Of a DNA stretch of 64,000 nucleotides, positions 36,845-50,379 are shown piece by piece. The number at the start of each line of letters is the position of its first letter. Within the stretch, counting starts at the first letter, position 1. Location of the stretch: positions 27,343,552 through 27,407,551 of the forward strand of contig NC_085876.1 of NCBI RefSeq assembly GCF_034702125.1, written 5' to 3'. The position numbers and the translations under genes were made by a program. Below the pieces are notes generated by a model. It had not been told where the DNA came from, searched no databases, and was given only the letters and a program-made list of their open reading frames with translations. The DNA is from Engraulis encrasicolus (taxonomy: Eukaryota; Chordata; Actinopteri; Clupeiformes; Engraulidae).

Positions 36845-37255
36845 GAGGCATGCAATTGCTTTTCATCAGTAAGGCAAGGAAAATCATAGCCGATGCCTCA
36901 CATCCAGCACATCATCTAATTAACCTCCTCCCATCAGGCAAGAGATATAGAAGCATCACAGCATCCACATCCAGATTTAAGAACAGCACACATACCCACT
37001 GATTATCACTATTTCACACTCTCTATGCACTTTACCCTTAAAGCACTTTATTATCTCAGCATAATCTGTACTGCTGTGTAATGTCTGCTATCTCGGTTTA
37101 CAGTTTGTGTCTACCCATGGTTATATTTATTGTATGTGCTTTTCAGCTGTGTGTCTTGTCGTTTGTTTGTATTTGTTTTGTTTTGATGTTAGGGGATATG
37201 CTACAAAAAAAATCTTATAAATTTTTTTGACATGGCAAATAAACTCTTGAACTTT
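36845..37255 (+). mobile_element. 3' end of an L2/CR1-like LINE
   Basis: About 36875-36999 reads as a C-terminal ORF2 peptide: KIIADASHPAHH, LLPSGKRYRSI and a Lys/Asn end, then a stop. The segment DxSHP...LLPSGRRY is the well-known extreme C-terminus of fish L2/CR1-type RT proteins. It is followed by an untranslated tail and GGCAAATAAACTCTTGAAC, typical of the 3' end. Heavily 5'-truncated. Confidence 0.7.
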
Positions 37256-37976
37256 TCATGTGAAGGATGACAGTTGTGTTCAGTGACGTTTCAGCAGTAG
37301 CACATGTCAGGGCATCACAACCACAGCCAGTGCCACTATTGTATGGTTTTTTTGTTTCATTGTTTTTAGTGTACGATCTAAGAAGCAAATTCATTGCAAC
37401 ATATCAACCACCGTTACTAATTAATTAATTAGCATTAGATGTCGTTGCGTCACCTGACGCTTGAGCCCAAAAAAACCCTTGATCCTCTGTAACACGGTTC
37501 AGCTGCACTCACTTTCCAAGTGGTTCTGATGTACACATTCAAAAGCAGGAACACCATGCACACAAATCTCCACAAAGGCTAAACATGCATAGACCTATAA
37601 TACTAACCCACTTGGCACCCCAAGATCATTTACTATTATCTTTATGTCCTTGTGTTTGGTTATGGAACCTTGCACAGTATAAGTGTTTTATTCAATACTG
37701 TGTGGGCGACAAGGCCATGTGTTCTACATATGGAAATCTGAAAGGAAATCTTGTTTTTTAACACCCGTACCAGCAATCTCTGTAATAAGATGATAAATGT
37801 TAAATTTGTGTTCTGACAAAGCATACAATACTGTACAGTTTACAAAACAGTGTTATCCTTCCATCTCAAATTGGCAAGCTGCCCATTTTTTGCATACAAG
37901 AGGGCTCAATTTTTCAGTGTGTGTGTGTGTGTTTGTGTCAGTGTGTGTGTGTGTGTGTGTGCGCGCGCACGCGCGC

Positions 37977-38044
<68 letters not shown>

Positions 38045-39246
38045 GCGTGTGTGTATGTTGTTTGTGTGTACATAGGGCCAATGATCCAGGCTTGTGAGCC
38101 CTGACAAGCAAATGGAACAGCTAGGAAAAGGGAAGTCACTTGCGCTAAAACCTTCTTGGTGCCCACAGTCCAGGGGTGAATTTCTCAAAATCAAAGTTGC
38201 TTACTCCATAAGCTACTTTGTTGTTTTCAATGCATTTTCCCATTGGCAACTACCAAAGTTGCTAACAGGCTAATAACTTCTCTTTTGAGAAACTTACCCC
38301 AGGGCAGTAGAAAGTGGAAAGAATGTTTGACTAACAATGGCTAACGTTTTGACTCAGTGCGTCTTTTTCAGAGTCAAAATGACGCAATGTGTATAGAAAC
38401 AGTAGTCATTATACCGGCACCACAATAAAATTGCAAAAAAAGTATCGGAGTTTTCTAATCTTCACTGGCCTAGACATTCTATAGTTGACCAGTATGCTTT
38501 CTAAGTAAATGGACCACTCTATTCAGACTAAACTCCATTAAATAAAAAGCAGATGTGTCTTTGTTTCTATGACATCACAGATTCGTTGTTAGCCAATCAA
38601 ATTTGCATCCACAATGTTTTCGTTGTTAGCCAATCAAATTTGCATCCACAATGTTACGTAATCCTCGATAGGACAGCGTTTTGTTTTTACGATGTGATGG
38701 GGGGGCAATAACATTGCCCTTAAACAAACACACCTTTTGCCTGGGGACACAGTCATGTCATATGTCAGTCCTGCGGCTTACAGGTATGATTTTCTTACAG
38801 GCCTCAGCATTTTGTGAAACCAGCGCCAACACCTCTGGCTTATTCAATACTATTGCATAATCAGACCTCATGACAAGCACATCTCCCACAATGTAATTGA
38901 AGGTCACTATCCATGTTCAAGTTAAATTTACTAGCCTACAGCTGGAGAGTTCATGGTTCATGGTACAGTAAATATTTGCTCTCGGCTTGTTCAGATGTTT
39001 GCTTGACAGCTTTCATGGCTGCTAATATGTACAGTAATTGCTAGCATCCTGTTTGCCAGACATAAGCCTCTCAGCAATGGTGGAAGAGTAAGTCTATCCT
39101 TGAACAGGCAAGGACAGACACAAATGTGGCATCACTTACATGTGATTGCAGAATAAACTTTCTAAACATCTTTCCTGTGATGTGAACAGGTCAGACATTC
39201 ACTGTGAGGAACATTCCACTTCATTTCAGGAAATTGCTCATATATA
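37256..39246. other. unassigned DNA with GT tract and a small tandem duplication
   Basis: GT/GC microsatellite at 37917-38070. At about 38583-38656 a 37-39-bp unit containing GTTAGCCAATCAAATTTGC is duplicated in tandem; it includes a CCAAT box (inverted ATTGG) but no gene follows. Confidence 0.5.
37917..38070. repeat. (GT)n with central (GC) block
   Basis: GT tract with GCGCGCGCACGCGCGCGC near 37961-37978, alternating purine-pyrimidine throughout and so prone to Z-DNA. Confidence 0.95.
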
Positions 39247-40201
39247 CAGGGGTCAGACAAAATAACTGAGACACTTTTTTATTTATGTCATTTTAGTGTG
39301 GGAAGTTTCATGGCTCAAGTGGACAGCCTGTTGGCCAATCTTCATTAATGGCACATTTCACCAGTAAAGTGACGTGTGAAGGTTCAATTTGCAGGGTAAG
39401 AGCACAATTTTGCTCAAAATTTGCAATGCATACAGCATTATGGGTGACTTGTCAGAGTTCAAAAAGGAGAAATTCAGTATCCAAGGTAATGTCTGCATAC
39501 TACCAAGAAGGATGAACCACATCCAACACGATTGACTGTTTACGCAATCGGAACTAAATGACACTGAAATGACAGGTGTCCAGGCGCGGAGTGGCCGTCG
39601 GGAGATCGGGGACTTGTCCCGGTGGGCCGCGGCCGTGAAATGTAACAATGCGGCCTCACTGCGTTCTCTATCGGCCCTGAAGTTTTGAAATGGTACTTAT
39701 AAGCATTGACTTACCACTTTCCACTTCTCTATTCAGGATATGAGCTGACTGGCCAGTATTTATACCGTATACCAGACGGCAATACCTCACTGACGGTGTC
39801 AAACAGTAAATTGGCCACACCCCTTCTCTACTGATAATTTTCATACACCGTAGATCGCGGAAGTTTACAAGATCTTAGTAACACAGTTTCGTTTTCAGTA
39901 TTTGAAGAACCTGTGATATGTATATTGGTTACCAAAGGATGGAAATATGAATAAATTATGATTTATTTTCCGATTTCCACACGACTGTTACAGTTTACAG
40001 TCTTTCCAGTCCTGATTCACTTGCTCTGTGGTTATTGACTTGGGTTACGAACAGACTCCACCAAGTGGTAAGGAAGATAACTGCACCTAACAGAAGCAAG
40101 ATAACGGCACCTAACAGAAGCAATGGGTTTTGTTTTGATTTGTTAGACCTACCAGCAGTGACGTGCAGTGAAGGGTATGGTAGGGTAGGCAGTAAATATA
40201 G

Positions 40202-40231
40202 AATATATATATATATATATATTTATATATA
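40202..40231. repeat. (TA)n
   Basis: Short TA microsatellite. Confidence 0.9.
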
Positions 40232-40389
40232 TGTATTAACGGTGGGTTCGGTCCTCCCCCAGAAAAAAATGTATGTAGATGCAATTTCCTGCATTTTATC
40301 AAATCTGGAGAGTCACTATCAGCTAAAAACTTTTACAAAAGACTAAAAACTTTGAACAAATAGTTCCCTTTCATGCAGATCTGAAATGT

Positions 40390-40502
<113 letters not shown>

Positions 40503-43075
40503 GGCCTTATGCCACAAGGTATGGCTTGAATAGGCAAATAGGCCTATTCACATAAACATGCTGATATGGTCTTTAATGTGCAACAAATTAGTATGTTTCT
40601 CTAAATACTGTGAGTATATAGTAGGCTATAAGATGCCATCAGTGCTTAACCACCACAGCTCTAATAACTAAATAAGTAAATAGGCTACACTATTTAGACA
40701 TTTGGACATTGTCAGTAGACCTAAATCTGAAACAATAAGTGAAAACATAATTTCAATTTCTTGAAAAGGCCAGCTACACTTATTTGTTTTGCCAAATTGC
40801 CAAATTAGCTCCAGGACCCATACTTTGTACACCTTTAAGGACCTGTAGGCCTACATTTTACAATAATAATTTAGAAAGCTACAACATCACAACATTTTGG
40901 GGGGAAAGCTTTAACTTTTGGCTTTAGCAGTTGATTTTGTTGCTCTTCTGTTTATTCTGTTGCAAATGCCAGGGTGTTTCACATGGATGGAGGGTGGCAC
41001 AGTGTAGCCTACTTTTGAAGATAAAATGTCTAGTCAACTGTGAATCACACCATAGCATGTGAGGGGGAAACGATTTACATTTAGCAATAAACCAACCTAG
41101 GTAACAGCTCCTGCTTCACTGCCGCGTTTTCTGCTGCTAATCAAACACTCAGACAAGAAGGAAAGTAGGCAAGGGGGCGGGTTGCTTGCAAACATGACCC
41201 CTGCATTCAGACAGTAGCCTATCGAGTAAACCAACGAAACCACTTCTGAGACTCATTCTTGTGCGTGATAGTATTCTCAAACACTTCAGCTACGGTTGTG
41301 CAAGGTGTTTCAAACACTCCGAGAAACCATCCCCAGTCAATCGTCCTGTTCAACGTTGATCTCGCGTGCCGTGCACTTCAAAAGAACGCAGCTGCACTTG
41401 CTAACAGGCTCCACACAACTCACGCATCGCGTAGTCATCATCATAATAAATTAGGGAAATGGAGTCATGTCGTAGCTCAAAAAACAATCTCGCGTCCATA
41501 ATAACACACACACACGGTCTATTCATGTCCACCACCGCACAACCAATCTTCAATGTCAACACCCTGACAAACAAGTGACAACAAAAGGCACCACGACAAA
41601 CTTGAGCATGTTCATGTTAAAAGGCTACCCACAGCATAATAATTAGATGAATCTTACCTTAAAGCAGTTTTACATGCAAGCTAGTTCCATTAAAAGCCCG
41701 GGGTGGTTGACATGATGAAGACATTTTGTCCCAGTGTATTCAAACTACTTGAAGCTGCTACCCATCTGATGTTGAATATTTCCACAATGCAGCGATTGCA
41801 AACGGCTCAGCTGTCTGTCACTTGAACCGTCTTTCTGCTACTTCTCGGCATTTTTTAAAATAATAAAGACAAAAAGCCAAAGACTGCCATGTTTTCTTTC
41901 CGATACGGCTAGAGATTTGAACAAGCCTTGCCTTGCTAGTTGTTACTATCATAGCTGCCTCAGAGTCATGAATAGAAAAGTGTGTTATCAATGGCTCTGA
42001 GCTGCCTGTAGGGCAGAAATTGGCTACTACCTGAATTGTAACAATTTTTCATTTTGGGCGCTGTGATTGGCTCACATACTCCCGCCAGAGACCAAAGGCT
42101 CTGCTTTTAGTCCCATTGACAAGCTATGTGACAACTTAATACGCATGCGCAAACTTTTACATTGACAGCATTGAAGGCAGGCTAGGCAGAGGAAAAGCGA
42201 GCCTTACCGGGCTGCCTGGCTGGCATTCGAAAGCTCTGCTTTCACTACCAGCAGCCTGTCTCTGCTACCAGCCGGGACTGCGCGTTGCCACGGCAACCTG
42301 CCCAAGCCTGAGCGCTTTGCTTCGTGCGATTACTTAGGTTTTTGATCGTTGTCCTGCGTATACTGTACTTTAAACAGCTCATCATTTATGCTGAATCAAT
42401 GTTATTGTTGTGTATAGGAACTCTGAAGAATATTTTTTTAAAACACGTGTTAGTTTTTATTTTTAAGACATTTATCCCAGGGTAGGCACTGCCTACCCTG
42501 CCTACCCTGACCGCACGTCTCTGCCTACCAGTATATCTCCTTATAGTCGAAATAATATTATTATCATACATATATTTATATGTGGTACATTTAGGATGTA
42601 GCCTATGTCTGAAGAAATGGAACAAAATAATTACCACACAAGATTCTGATGTGACCAGTGCTGGGTGTGTAGGCTAATAAGCTGTGGATTAAAGTAGAGT
42701 GATTGCAAGAAACAAAGACATTTGCTGCGAGAAGACAGCGTTTTAAGGTAGGCCTACACCGTTTGGTTATACATTTTGTTGACTTATGGTTGTGGTTTGA
42801 AGTAGCTAAGTTTGGCTTATTTGCTGCATGGTGGGTTTATTGCACAATGTAGACAGACTTTTTGTAAGCTATAGGCTACTATACTATATTTTGTAAGCCT
42901 ACTCTTCTAAAAATCCCCACACCCAAAACTTTGTGCCCATGCTCATCCTGTCTTCCTTAAACGATATTTCAATTTCAAACTGTCACAATGACAGTGGAGT
43001 GCACATTTGCATGGAACAGTAGCGTGATGTAGCCTAACCTAGGCCTATGAATGCTTTGGACTGTGATGATGGCTC

Positions 43076-43270
43076 CAGTGGTAGGCCTATAGTCTACTTT
43101 TTGAAGTGGGTATACTGTATATTTGAGCATTTTTTGATGTGTGTATAGTCTACTGTATATATTTGTGCTATTGTAAATAATGGATCAATCAATTTTAAGT
43201 GGGTATACTGTAATCCCTGAAATTTTGAAATGGGTGCGTATACCTGCGTTTTACGTAGACTACACCACTG
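43076..43270 (-). mobile_element. hAT-like MITE, family M4, copy 1
   Basis: CAGTGGT...GTAGACTACACCACTG; reverse relative of the copy at 49817-50001 (shared GTGGGTATACTGTA and AATGGATCAATCAATTTTAA-like words). The flanking duplication is not evident. Confidence 0.7.
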
Positions 43271-43515
43271 GCTGTGCATTTCATCAAGGTGTAGGCTACA
43301 ATTCTCCACTTCAGGTTGATATTTTGACAACACTAATGTCCACATGTAGTACGACTGCAGATTTCGTGGCTTTTGTCTTTTTGGTTAGGAAACCATGTTC
43401 GCTTTGTTTTTTTTTTTTTTTTAAAGAGGGCCGCCAAGGGGAAAATTCTCCCGGTGGGAAAAGGTGGGCCACTCCGCCCCTGCAGGTGTCTCAGTTATTT
43501 TGTCCGACCCCTGTA

Positions 43516-44280
43516 GTTAAGCCCTGGTAAAATGTGAGAATACATAGGATTTTTTTCTCTATCTGGGCGAATAGACCAGCCACGATGAAATTCAAGTGAC
43601 AGATAATCGCTTCTGTGCAGCAAGAGCGATACGAGCGATTGAAGAGACTAGAGTATGTCCGTTAAAAGCAGACTGCAAGCATTCCAACATTCCCATTGGC
43701 TGTGGCGGCTGTGGCCGAACCGCATCAACTACAAACTGTCGCTCTTGTCGCGCGAATCGCCTCTAGTCGCCTGAATCGCTTTTGCGGCGCGACTCAATAC
43801 AATACAAAGTCAATTACATCCGTCGCTCACCTTGCTCAGGTCGCGGCCGGTGTATACGTGCGGTCAGTGTTTGCATTGCCTACTTTAACTTCTATATTAA
43901 ACGCAGCAATGGAGGTCTATGGAACCAAACAAAACAGCATCAGATGTACTTATAAAAATCTTTAAAATTAATGCAAAATTCACTAGCATGCAAAACGGCT
44001 ATTTAATTCCATCCAGTGAACATTTGTGGCTTGATGCCAATGGTTCTATACACTGCCAGTGATTATGCTTTGCCATGCTAATAATGTAAATACTAATAAA
44101 TCTAAGTACTGAATACGCTGAGAAGAAAATTACATGCATACTTGTGAAACTGCAAATATGTGAAAATCATGTGACTGTTCATTTAAAAAATTAAATTCAA
44201 GTGTACAGGAAAATGTGATTACATCTCCCTTGCTGTGCGCAAGATGCAAAAATGCAGTTTTATGGTAATGGAGGCACTTA
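43516..44280. other. unassigned DNA
   Basis: GC-richer patch at 43600-43870 with GCGACTAGAGGCGATT-like words in both directions, probably part of an unpaired MITE. No gene seen. Confidence 0.3.
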
Positions 44281-46015
44281 GTGCGGAATTCTCCCGTCTC
44301 CACTTAAGTCTGTTTTACGCACGCACATTTTACGCGCTTCGATCCTGCGCGCATTCTCCCCTCTGAAAGATTACCACACCCCTCGCGCTTAACTCCGAAA
44401 AACAGCGCGTAGCCCAACATGGGCGTGATATATGCTAAATGGGGGGATGAGTCTTCCCCGACTTCATCAGTTGTGGTTTCAAAGAAACCACGGAGCATGG
44501 ATTTTCAGATCAACCATGTGAAAACCTCGGCAGTCCATTGAGATCCAAAACTGAACTTTAACTTTGAATTTAGAACCACGTGCCAAAAGTCCTCGTGCAA
44601 AAGCATCTCAAAATCTAACCTCAGCTCATTTTCACAAACACAAGGCGAGTAGTGGAGGTGAGATATTGAGATGGAAACGCAATGTGTACCTTTGGCGGGA
44701 ACTCCGCTGAGCGTTATGGTGCGCAACAGGTTGATTGAAATAATAAACATGATGAAACGTTTTGTTAAAAATGGAGTTTGGCGTGTTGCCTGGACAATTC
44801 CGGAAATCAAAAACCGATTTAAAATGCTGATCATTCCCACAGTTAATTCCCACAGTAACAAACACATTGTATTTGCTGACTTTTAAAAGTGCTTCTCCGC
44901 TTCTCTGTACAGCAACGTGACATTAATATCATTGGAAATATGTGGATCTCAGCTGTCCGTCAGCATATTACACTTAGGCTACATGCATGCCGAAGAATGA
45001 ACAAGGAAATCGATCGTCATGAAAAAACGGAGACTTTATATTTTGTCGCAGACATGGGAATTAATTGGACATGGGCATGCGATGCCAAGCCAGGACTTAA
45101 ACGCGCAGCTGATGGAGTGTAATAGAGACCAGATGCGAAATGCCAAAGACATACTCTGATATGTAGGCCTACCCTTTTACGTTTAGCTGTAATGACATTC
45201 AGGAAATATTTTCTGCCTTACAAAAACAGATCGGACAACCTGTAGCCTACCTCAGTAGGTGGTGGTTTTGTAGGTCGGGCATCAGTTCAGAAAGTTTAAT
45301 AGGCTACGTGCATATATGCACGAGTTCCAATAAATCACAAAAGTGGAGGAGTTGCAATAAAAAACATTTAGCCTACTTAACGTCGTGGCTACAACATAGT
45401 AAAATGGTGACGGTTGTTTTTTGAATAGGCATACTTTGGCTGTTAGGACGACTGGAACAGCGGTTTTTAGTCTGACGTGCCTTGTCAACTTACTTGCGCA
45501 TGGTGCAACGAGGTGTTTTTGGTTTTACCGTCCGTCGGGACAACATGATGAATTAATTGCCTGCTTTTGTTTGTAAGTTCACCGATATGAGAACATGCTC
45601 TGGGCAGCTGGTCATATTTTGTCACAATTAATGTAGGATGTTTATGTGGAACTGTGAATGAATTTCGATTTGGACTACGCTGACGGTAAGGAACATCAAC
45701 AAAGCATAGCCTACCGTGTAACATGTTCAAAATGCCAGTCAAGCGAGCATCAAATGCAATATTACATTTTACCTCATAGTGGCGCTTGACCTTACTACAG
45801 CCCTTTGATGCGCGTAAAGGCAAACCCGCGTAAGTGGACGGGAGAATCCGCTTAGGATCGATTAACATGGGAAACTCCCTGATTTTGGCCTGGCCCCACC
45901 CAAAGTGCGCAACTGAAGAAATCGCGCGTAAGCCCCGCTTACTCACTGGCTTGAGTAAGCTCGGAGGCGCTGTTGCACGCTTTTTTTGACTTAAGCGGGT
46001 GGGAGAATTCCGCCC
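44281..46015. mobile_element. PIF/Harbinger-like non-autonomous element
   Basis: GTGCGGAATTCTCCCG at the left against GGGCGGAATTCTCCCA read inward from the right; the 3-bp target TTA is duplicated at 44278-44280 and 46016-46018. TTA duplication with GG-starting ends is the Harbinger pattern. A minus-strand open frame (45946-45485, 153 codons) and shorter ones do not resemble Harbinger nuclease or MYB proteins. Confidence 0.7.
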
Positions 46016-46090
46016 TTAGTGCGGAAGTTTAGCAGCGGCTCCAAGGTGTAAAAGGATCATTGCCATTGTCAGCCATCTTTTATGTTATGG

Positions 46091-46345
46091 CAGTGGTTCC
46101 CAAACTGGAGGTCGAGTCCCCTAGGGGTGTGGTGGGGGTACTGCTGGGGGTTACAGAGAGAGGAGACTTTGCATAAAATTGTGAAAACCACAGGTTAACA
46201 CTTAGTATAGTTCCATTAATTGATTGGTAACCAAATTTCAAATTGAAATGTAGCAATGATAAAGGATAAAACATAAATGGTGTTTGGAATAGCCTATGGG
46301 AGGGTCAAAAAAGGGGCCACAGCATACACAGTTTGGGAACCACTG
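46091..46345. mobile_element. hAT-like MITE, CAGTGGTTCCCAAACTG ends
   Basis: Perfect inverted ends CAGTGGTTCCCAAACTG and CAGTTTGGGAACCACTG. The 8-bp flanks TGTTATGG (46083-46090) and TTTTATGG (46346-46353) differ at one base. Fragments of the family are at 17599 and 60222. Confidence 0.85.
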
Positions 46346-46353
46346 TTTTATGG

Positions 46354-48396
46354 ATACTCATTGTGAGGATTCGAATGTTTATTTACTGAGAACACCTAAG
46401 CTTACCTGGTGCTTTCTCGCAAAGGTAAGAAGTGTAATAGCCAGGGACACATATTCAAATTGATGACAAAAATCATTATCTGGCATTCGTGATTTTAGTG
46501 TTGTAAGCACTGAGCACTAAGTTGATGTATGATGTGTTGCTGGAGCTGTGCTGTGCAGTGCTGTTTTTTGTATGTATGCTGTTTTTTGTGTCTGTGCATG
46601 AATGAATTATGATCTGAGATTTCCTGTAAATTAGAATTTGCTGTTAGCTCACAGTCAAACACCCAACAGACATGCATTTCATCCCAGTTATTGGATTCAT
46701 TTTATTAACAAAATAAAACACCAAAAAAAAGACCATTCAGAAATATCTTCTACAAGTGGAAACTCTGTGCTCATTCTGCAAGAACACATCATTGTTTTAT
46801 CCTGTCAGAGTCTGTCTCTGTAGGCCACAAACATGGTCAAAAAGAATATTTACACCCTATATTTAAAAAATGGCTTTTGAGAAATTAAAGTCTAATTTTC
46901 CCCCCTTTTTTGGTGAACGTTCATCTGCAAAAGACGCTGTCATTACGTATATGGCATATTTGTCAGTCGGTCAGTTCAGTTCATTCAATGTTATGTGTAT
47001 TATGGTTGACATTTGATCCTCAACGTCATTCCAAATGATGCCTACTCTCTTTACTGCCCCAGAGCCATATTGATTGGCTGGGGTCTGTCATAGCTCAGTA
47101 CTGATTGGCTAGGGTCTGTCATAGCTCAGATCATGTCACTCTGATCGCCACTACTGTAATTATCAAAGTCCAGGACCATGTGCGAGGACATTAACATCTT
47201 GCATAAACATCAACAGTGCATTTTCAAACAAGCAGGACACAATCAGCTGAACCAGATGGGAAAATAATGTACATATCCAAAATCAAGTACAGGCTGCAGA
47301 GAGCTAAAGAAGAGTTAAAGGAGAACTTCTGCCAATTTCAATATGCTGTTGTATTGCTCACGCTACCCTTGACTTGTCAGTACCTGGTGATGCTGCATTT
47401 TTTGGCTCTGCCCTTTCCCAGATTTGAGCTATTCTAATGGGGGCAGACCAGGGGGTCAAGATTTGGCTGATTAGCTTCGCCGATTAGCAAGGCACTTTCT
47501 CGTCGCAATTCTCACAAATTTTCTCATTTCCGACTCCACTTCGCTCAAAGAGGGTGGATGCGATTAGTGGATGCGCGAGTTTAGTGTTGGGCACACATAC
47601 CTATACAGGTGTGTGGTTGGTCTTCCATATATCTTTCTGGTCAATCGTAAGTCAGTCATTAACGTGGCACGTAGTTGGCTGATAAACTGGCGGCGGAAAC
47701 GACTCCATCGTTGAAGCTGAAAAATTCGTTCAATTTTGGCTGAATTCACTAGCCTAGCATTTCCCATTGAAATGACTGGAGGTGGGACTTATTCACTCTC
47801 TCCAGTTCTTATACTACCTTCATGGGGCAGACTTCGTTTACATTAAAAATCTTCTTAACATAGGCCCACTCCTAAAGGTATCGCTGGTTTAATGGAACCT
47901 ACCACGCTAATCTAAAAATGCCTTTTGGTAAGTTGGATCAGCAAGAAAATGGTGTCATTCAATGCAGAGTTTGTTATCGTTCTGCACTGTGGACACTGTG
48001 GATTGGTCAGTTTGTTGACCAAACCAGAGGTACCGCATGGTTTAAAGGACAATCAGTCAGTCAGTGGTAGTGACCTGCTGTGATAGGTCTCCACTTACAG
48101 TGCAAATCAATGTCGTTCCTCGCTTTGTTTCCTCTGTTCTGTGGCCTCAGTATTGCAGGAAACAAGCTGCACAGAGCGGCCTTGGGGGGGCTTTCCCACA
48201 TTCATTATCCTGATTGAGAAAGCAACTTGAGAGACTAAGTTCTAAATCATGTTTTTACAAGATGTTGAATACAAACGTATCAAAATGTCATCAATGAGGT
48301 CGCGCTTTATATTATGCCACAAGGTGGGAAGCCATAGGAAACCACAACAAGGAGCAACACTGACTTTCAGTCAAGTGCAGGCAGAGGTACAGTACT
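46354..48396. other. unassigned DNA
   Basis: No gene. A tandem duplication of about 35 bp lies at 47070-47135 (GATTGGCTGGGGTCTGTCAT). At 47318, TTAAAGGAGAACTTCTGCC is the left end of a known type of fish TTAA MITE without a visible right end; a relative is at about 15369. Confidence 0.35.
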
Positions 48397-48849
48397 TCAT
48401 GGTTGACTCAAGAGCACACCGACTGGAGCCCAGAGGAGGAGCAGTGTGAGTCCTCTTAAGGCTGCCGTGCCACCCTTTGAAGGCTGCCACCCACCCGGCC
48501 CTTCCTGCAGGGCACTCTGGGTGTGGTGTGGCAGAGGAGCGAGGTGGTGGGCAGGTGGGGTGGCTTGAAGAACCATGCCGGTTGTCCCTTCTTTGCCGGT
48601 GCCATTTGCCGCTCCAGGGTCACTACCATTGACACCTGTCACGTACGCATCCGCTGTTGGAGTCGCCGTATCATGTCCAGTTTCTGGAAAGGGGGCATTG
48701 CTGGAACTGTTGCCCGAGTGCAGAGAGCCATTTACTGGGCCGCTAATGTTGCTGGGCTGGCCGTTGTTCATTGCCGTTGTCACAAGATTGGTATCGGCTG
48801 TGTAGCCATCCAGACCAGCTGCAGTGGGATCAACATGACTTAGGGTATG
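48397..48849 (-). CDS. gene C, exon 2: Asn/Gly/Thr-rich ectodomain with GPI-signal-like tail
   Basis: A minus-strand acceptor with a long pyrimidine tract (ttctccctctacag at 48850-48863) opens a 151-codon exon ending at 48397. The first half is rich in Ser, Thr, Gly and Asn, with at least five N-glycosylation sequons (NIS, NGS, NSS, NGS, NGT). A His/Pro/Gln-rich section follows (TPPAHHLAPLPHHTQ), then a hydrophobic end (LRGLTLLLLWAPVGVLLSQP) without a basic tail, consistent with GPI attachment. No Cys is seen in the exon. It is probably a small glycosylated surface protein. Its architecture equals that of genes A and B, but sequence similarity is limited to composition. Confidence 0.65.
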   Translation of the reverse strand, partial: HTLSHVDPTAAGLDGYTADTNLVTTAMNNGQPSNISGPVNGSLHSGNSSSNAPFPETGHDTATPTADAYVTGVNGSDPGAANGTGKEGTTGMVLQATPPAHHLAPLPHHTQSALQEGPGGWQPSKGGTAALRGLTLLLLWAPVGVLLSQP

Positions 48850-49557
48850 CTGTAGAGGGAGAAACAAAAATATGATCATGACTTTGGAAAAAGGGAAATA
48901 ACTATTTGCGATAGATGCATAAACGTGCGATGAGCGCGAATGGGCACTGGTGTCAATTTCAGCGTCATAAATTAATAACCCTGGTATACTGTATTCAACA
49001 GAAGGACCTGATTAGAAACTTACATTTCTGTCAGTCAATTTGTTGCAGCAAATTTGCTGAATCTGCTCAAGCAAAATCAGCCCAAATTCCAGTCAAGGTA
49101 AAGAGTAAGTTTAAGGATCTCCTCCTGTGCTACTGTACTGTAGGTACAAATGGTGTGATTCTTTTTTTTACCTAATCTAAAATCTAGCTTATCTACATTG
49201 TGTCATTGTGTATGTTTGTGAAGATTGCTATTTGTCCATGTCAGAGGTCATGTAACATAGTACATGTAAATGAACTTGTGAATAACTTGTGAACAGTGAA
49301 CTTTTCTTGCAACTTAACTTCTTATCCGAGGTTGAAGAGAGAAGCTGCATAGCAAACCACTGAAATACTCTGGTCTGAGGAACGAAAAGAACTTGCATCC
49401 AACTTACAGTTACTGCTTTGGCCTGAACTCTAAAAATAATGCCTGTTGCGTAAAACTTGACAGCCTTCATTCTTGCTTATAGTCAAGAGTTGAATATTAC
49501 CTTTGACCCCAATCACTGAGTACAATTACAATAACTACGAGTATTCCTATTTGGAAC

Positions 49558-49744
49558 CAGGGTTGCCAGATGAGGCTGATGATTTCCAGCCCCCAAAATG
49601 CTCAAAACCCGCCTGGAAGCACTAAATCCTGCCCAATTCTATTGATTTCTATGACCAAAAATTGGGCATTGTTCCTGCTAAAATGCCATTTTTACCCACA
49701 GACAGCCATCCTAAGCAGCCCAACTGCCCAATCTGGCAACTCTG
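49558..49744. mobile_element. hAT-like MITE, CAGGGTTGCCAGAT ends
   Basis: CAGGGTTGCCAGAT and ATCTGGCAACTCTG, with exact 8-bp duplication TTTGGAAC at 49550-49557 and 49745-49752. Confidence 0.92.
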
Positions 49745-49816
49745 TTTGGAACACAAAACGGTGGAAGTAGTCTGTTTGTGCATTAGTTATGTAAACTCTT
49801 TATTCCTACCAAATGG

Positions 49817-50001
49817 CAGTGGTGTAGTCTACGTAGAAAGCAGGTATACGGAGTATACCCACTTCTAAATTTCTGGGATTTCAGTATACCCACTTAAAAT
49901 GTATTGATCCATTATTTAGAATAGCGCAAATATATACAGTATATCCACCTCAAAAAATGCTCAAGTATACCCACTTCAAAAAAAAGCAGACTACACCACT
50001 G
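49817..50001 (+). mobile_element. hAT-like MITE, family M4, copy 2
   Basis: CAGTGGTGTAGTCTAC and GTAGTCTGCT-type complement (GACTACACCACTG); 8-bp flanks CCAAATGG (49809-49816) and CCAATTGG (50002-50009), one mismatch. Confidence 0.85.
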
Positions 50002-50153
50002 CCAATTGGGGCTGTGTTTCAGGAATATGTCAGTTGCAGAATGCTGTTCCACACATGTAAACGAATATTCTCGAAGTTGTTTTGGAACCCAGAATACTTT
50101 GTGCATGTAACTTCGCTCAGTGGGAGATGAACCTGATTTAGAGATAGATTTGG

Positions 50154-50379
50154 TTAGCCTGATTATCATTCACTTTCAAATCTCTTCGAGACTTTGCCTG
50201 ACCAAGAGCATAACAATTAACGTCTCCCAAACGGCATGGTTGACCTGCCTCCCTAGGTTTGCTACTGGTTGACTGGTGTCGGGCAAAGCGGGAAATCAGA
50301 AACAGTATTTGCATTGCTCTTGGCCTGACTAGTGCCAACACAGAAGGTGTTGCGTCACTAGGAGGGCATGGCCTGGCTA
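50154..50379. mobile_element. hAT-like MITE, family M3, copy 2
   Basis: TTAGCCTGATTATCATTC at the left, GGCATGGCCTGGCTA at the right; exact 8-bp duplication AGATTTGG at 50146-50153 and 50380-50387. Confidence 0.9.

Noticed and set aside
48523..48843. Plus-strand 106-codon frame over gene C
   Set aside because: Antisense of gene C exon 2; no independent evidence.
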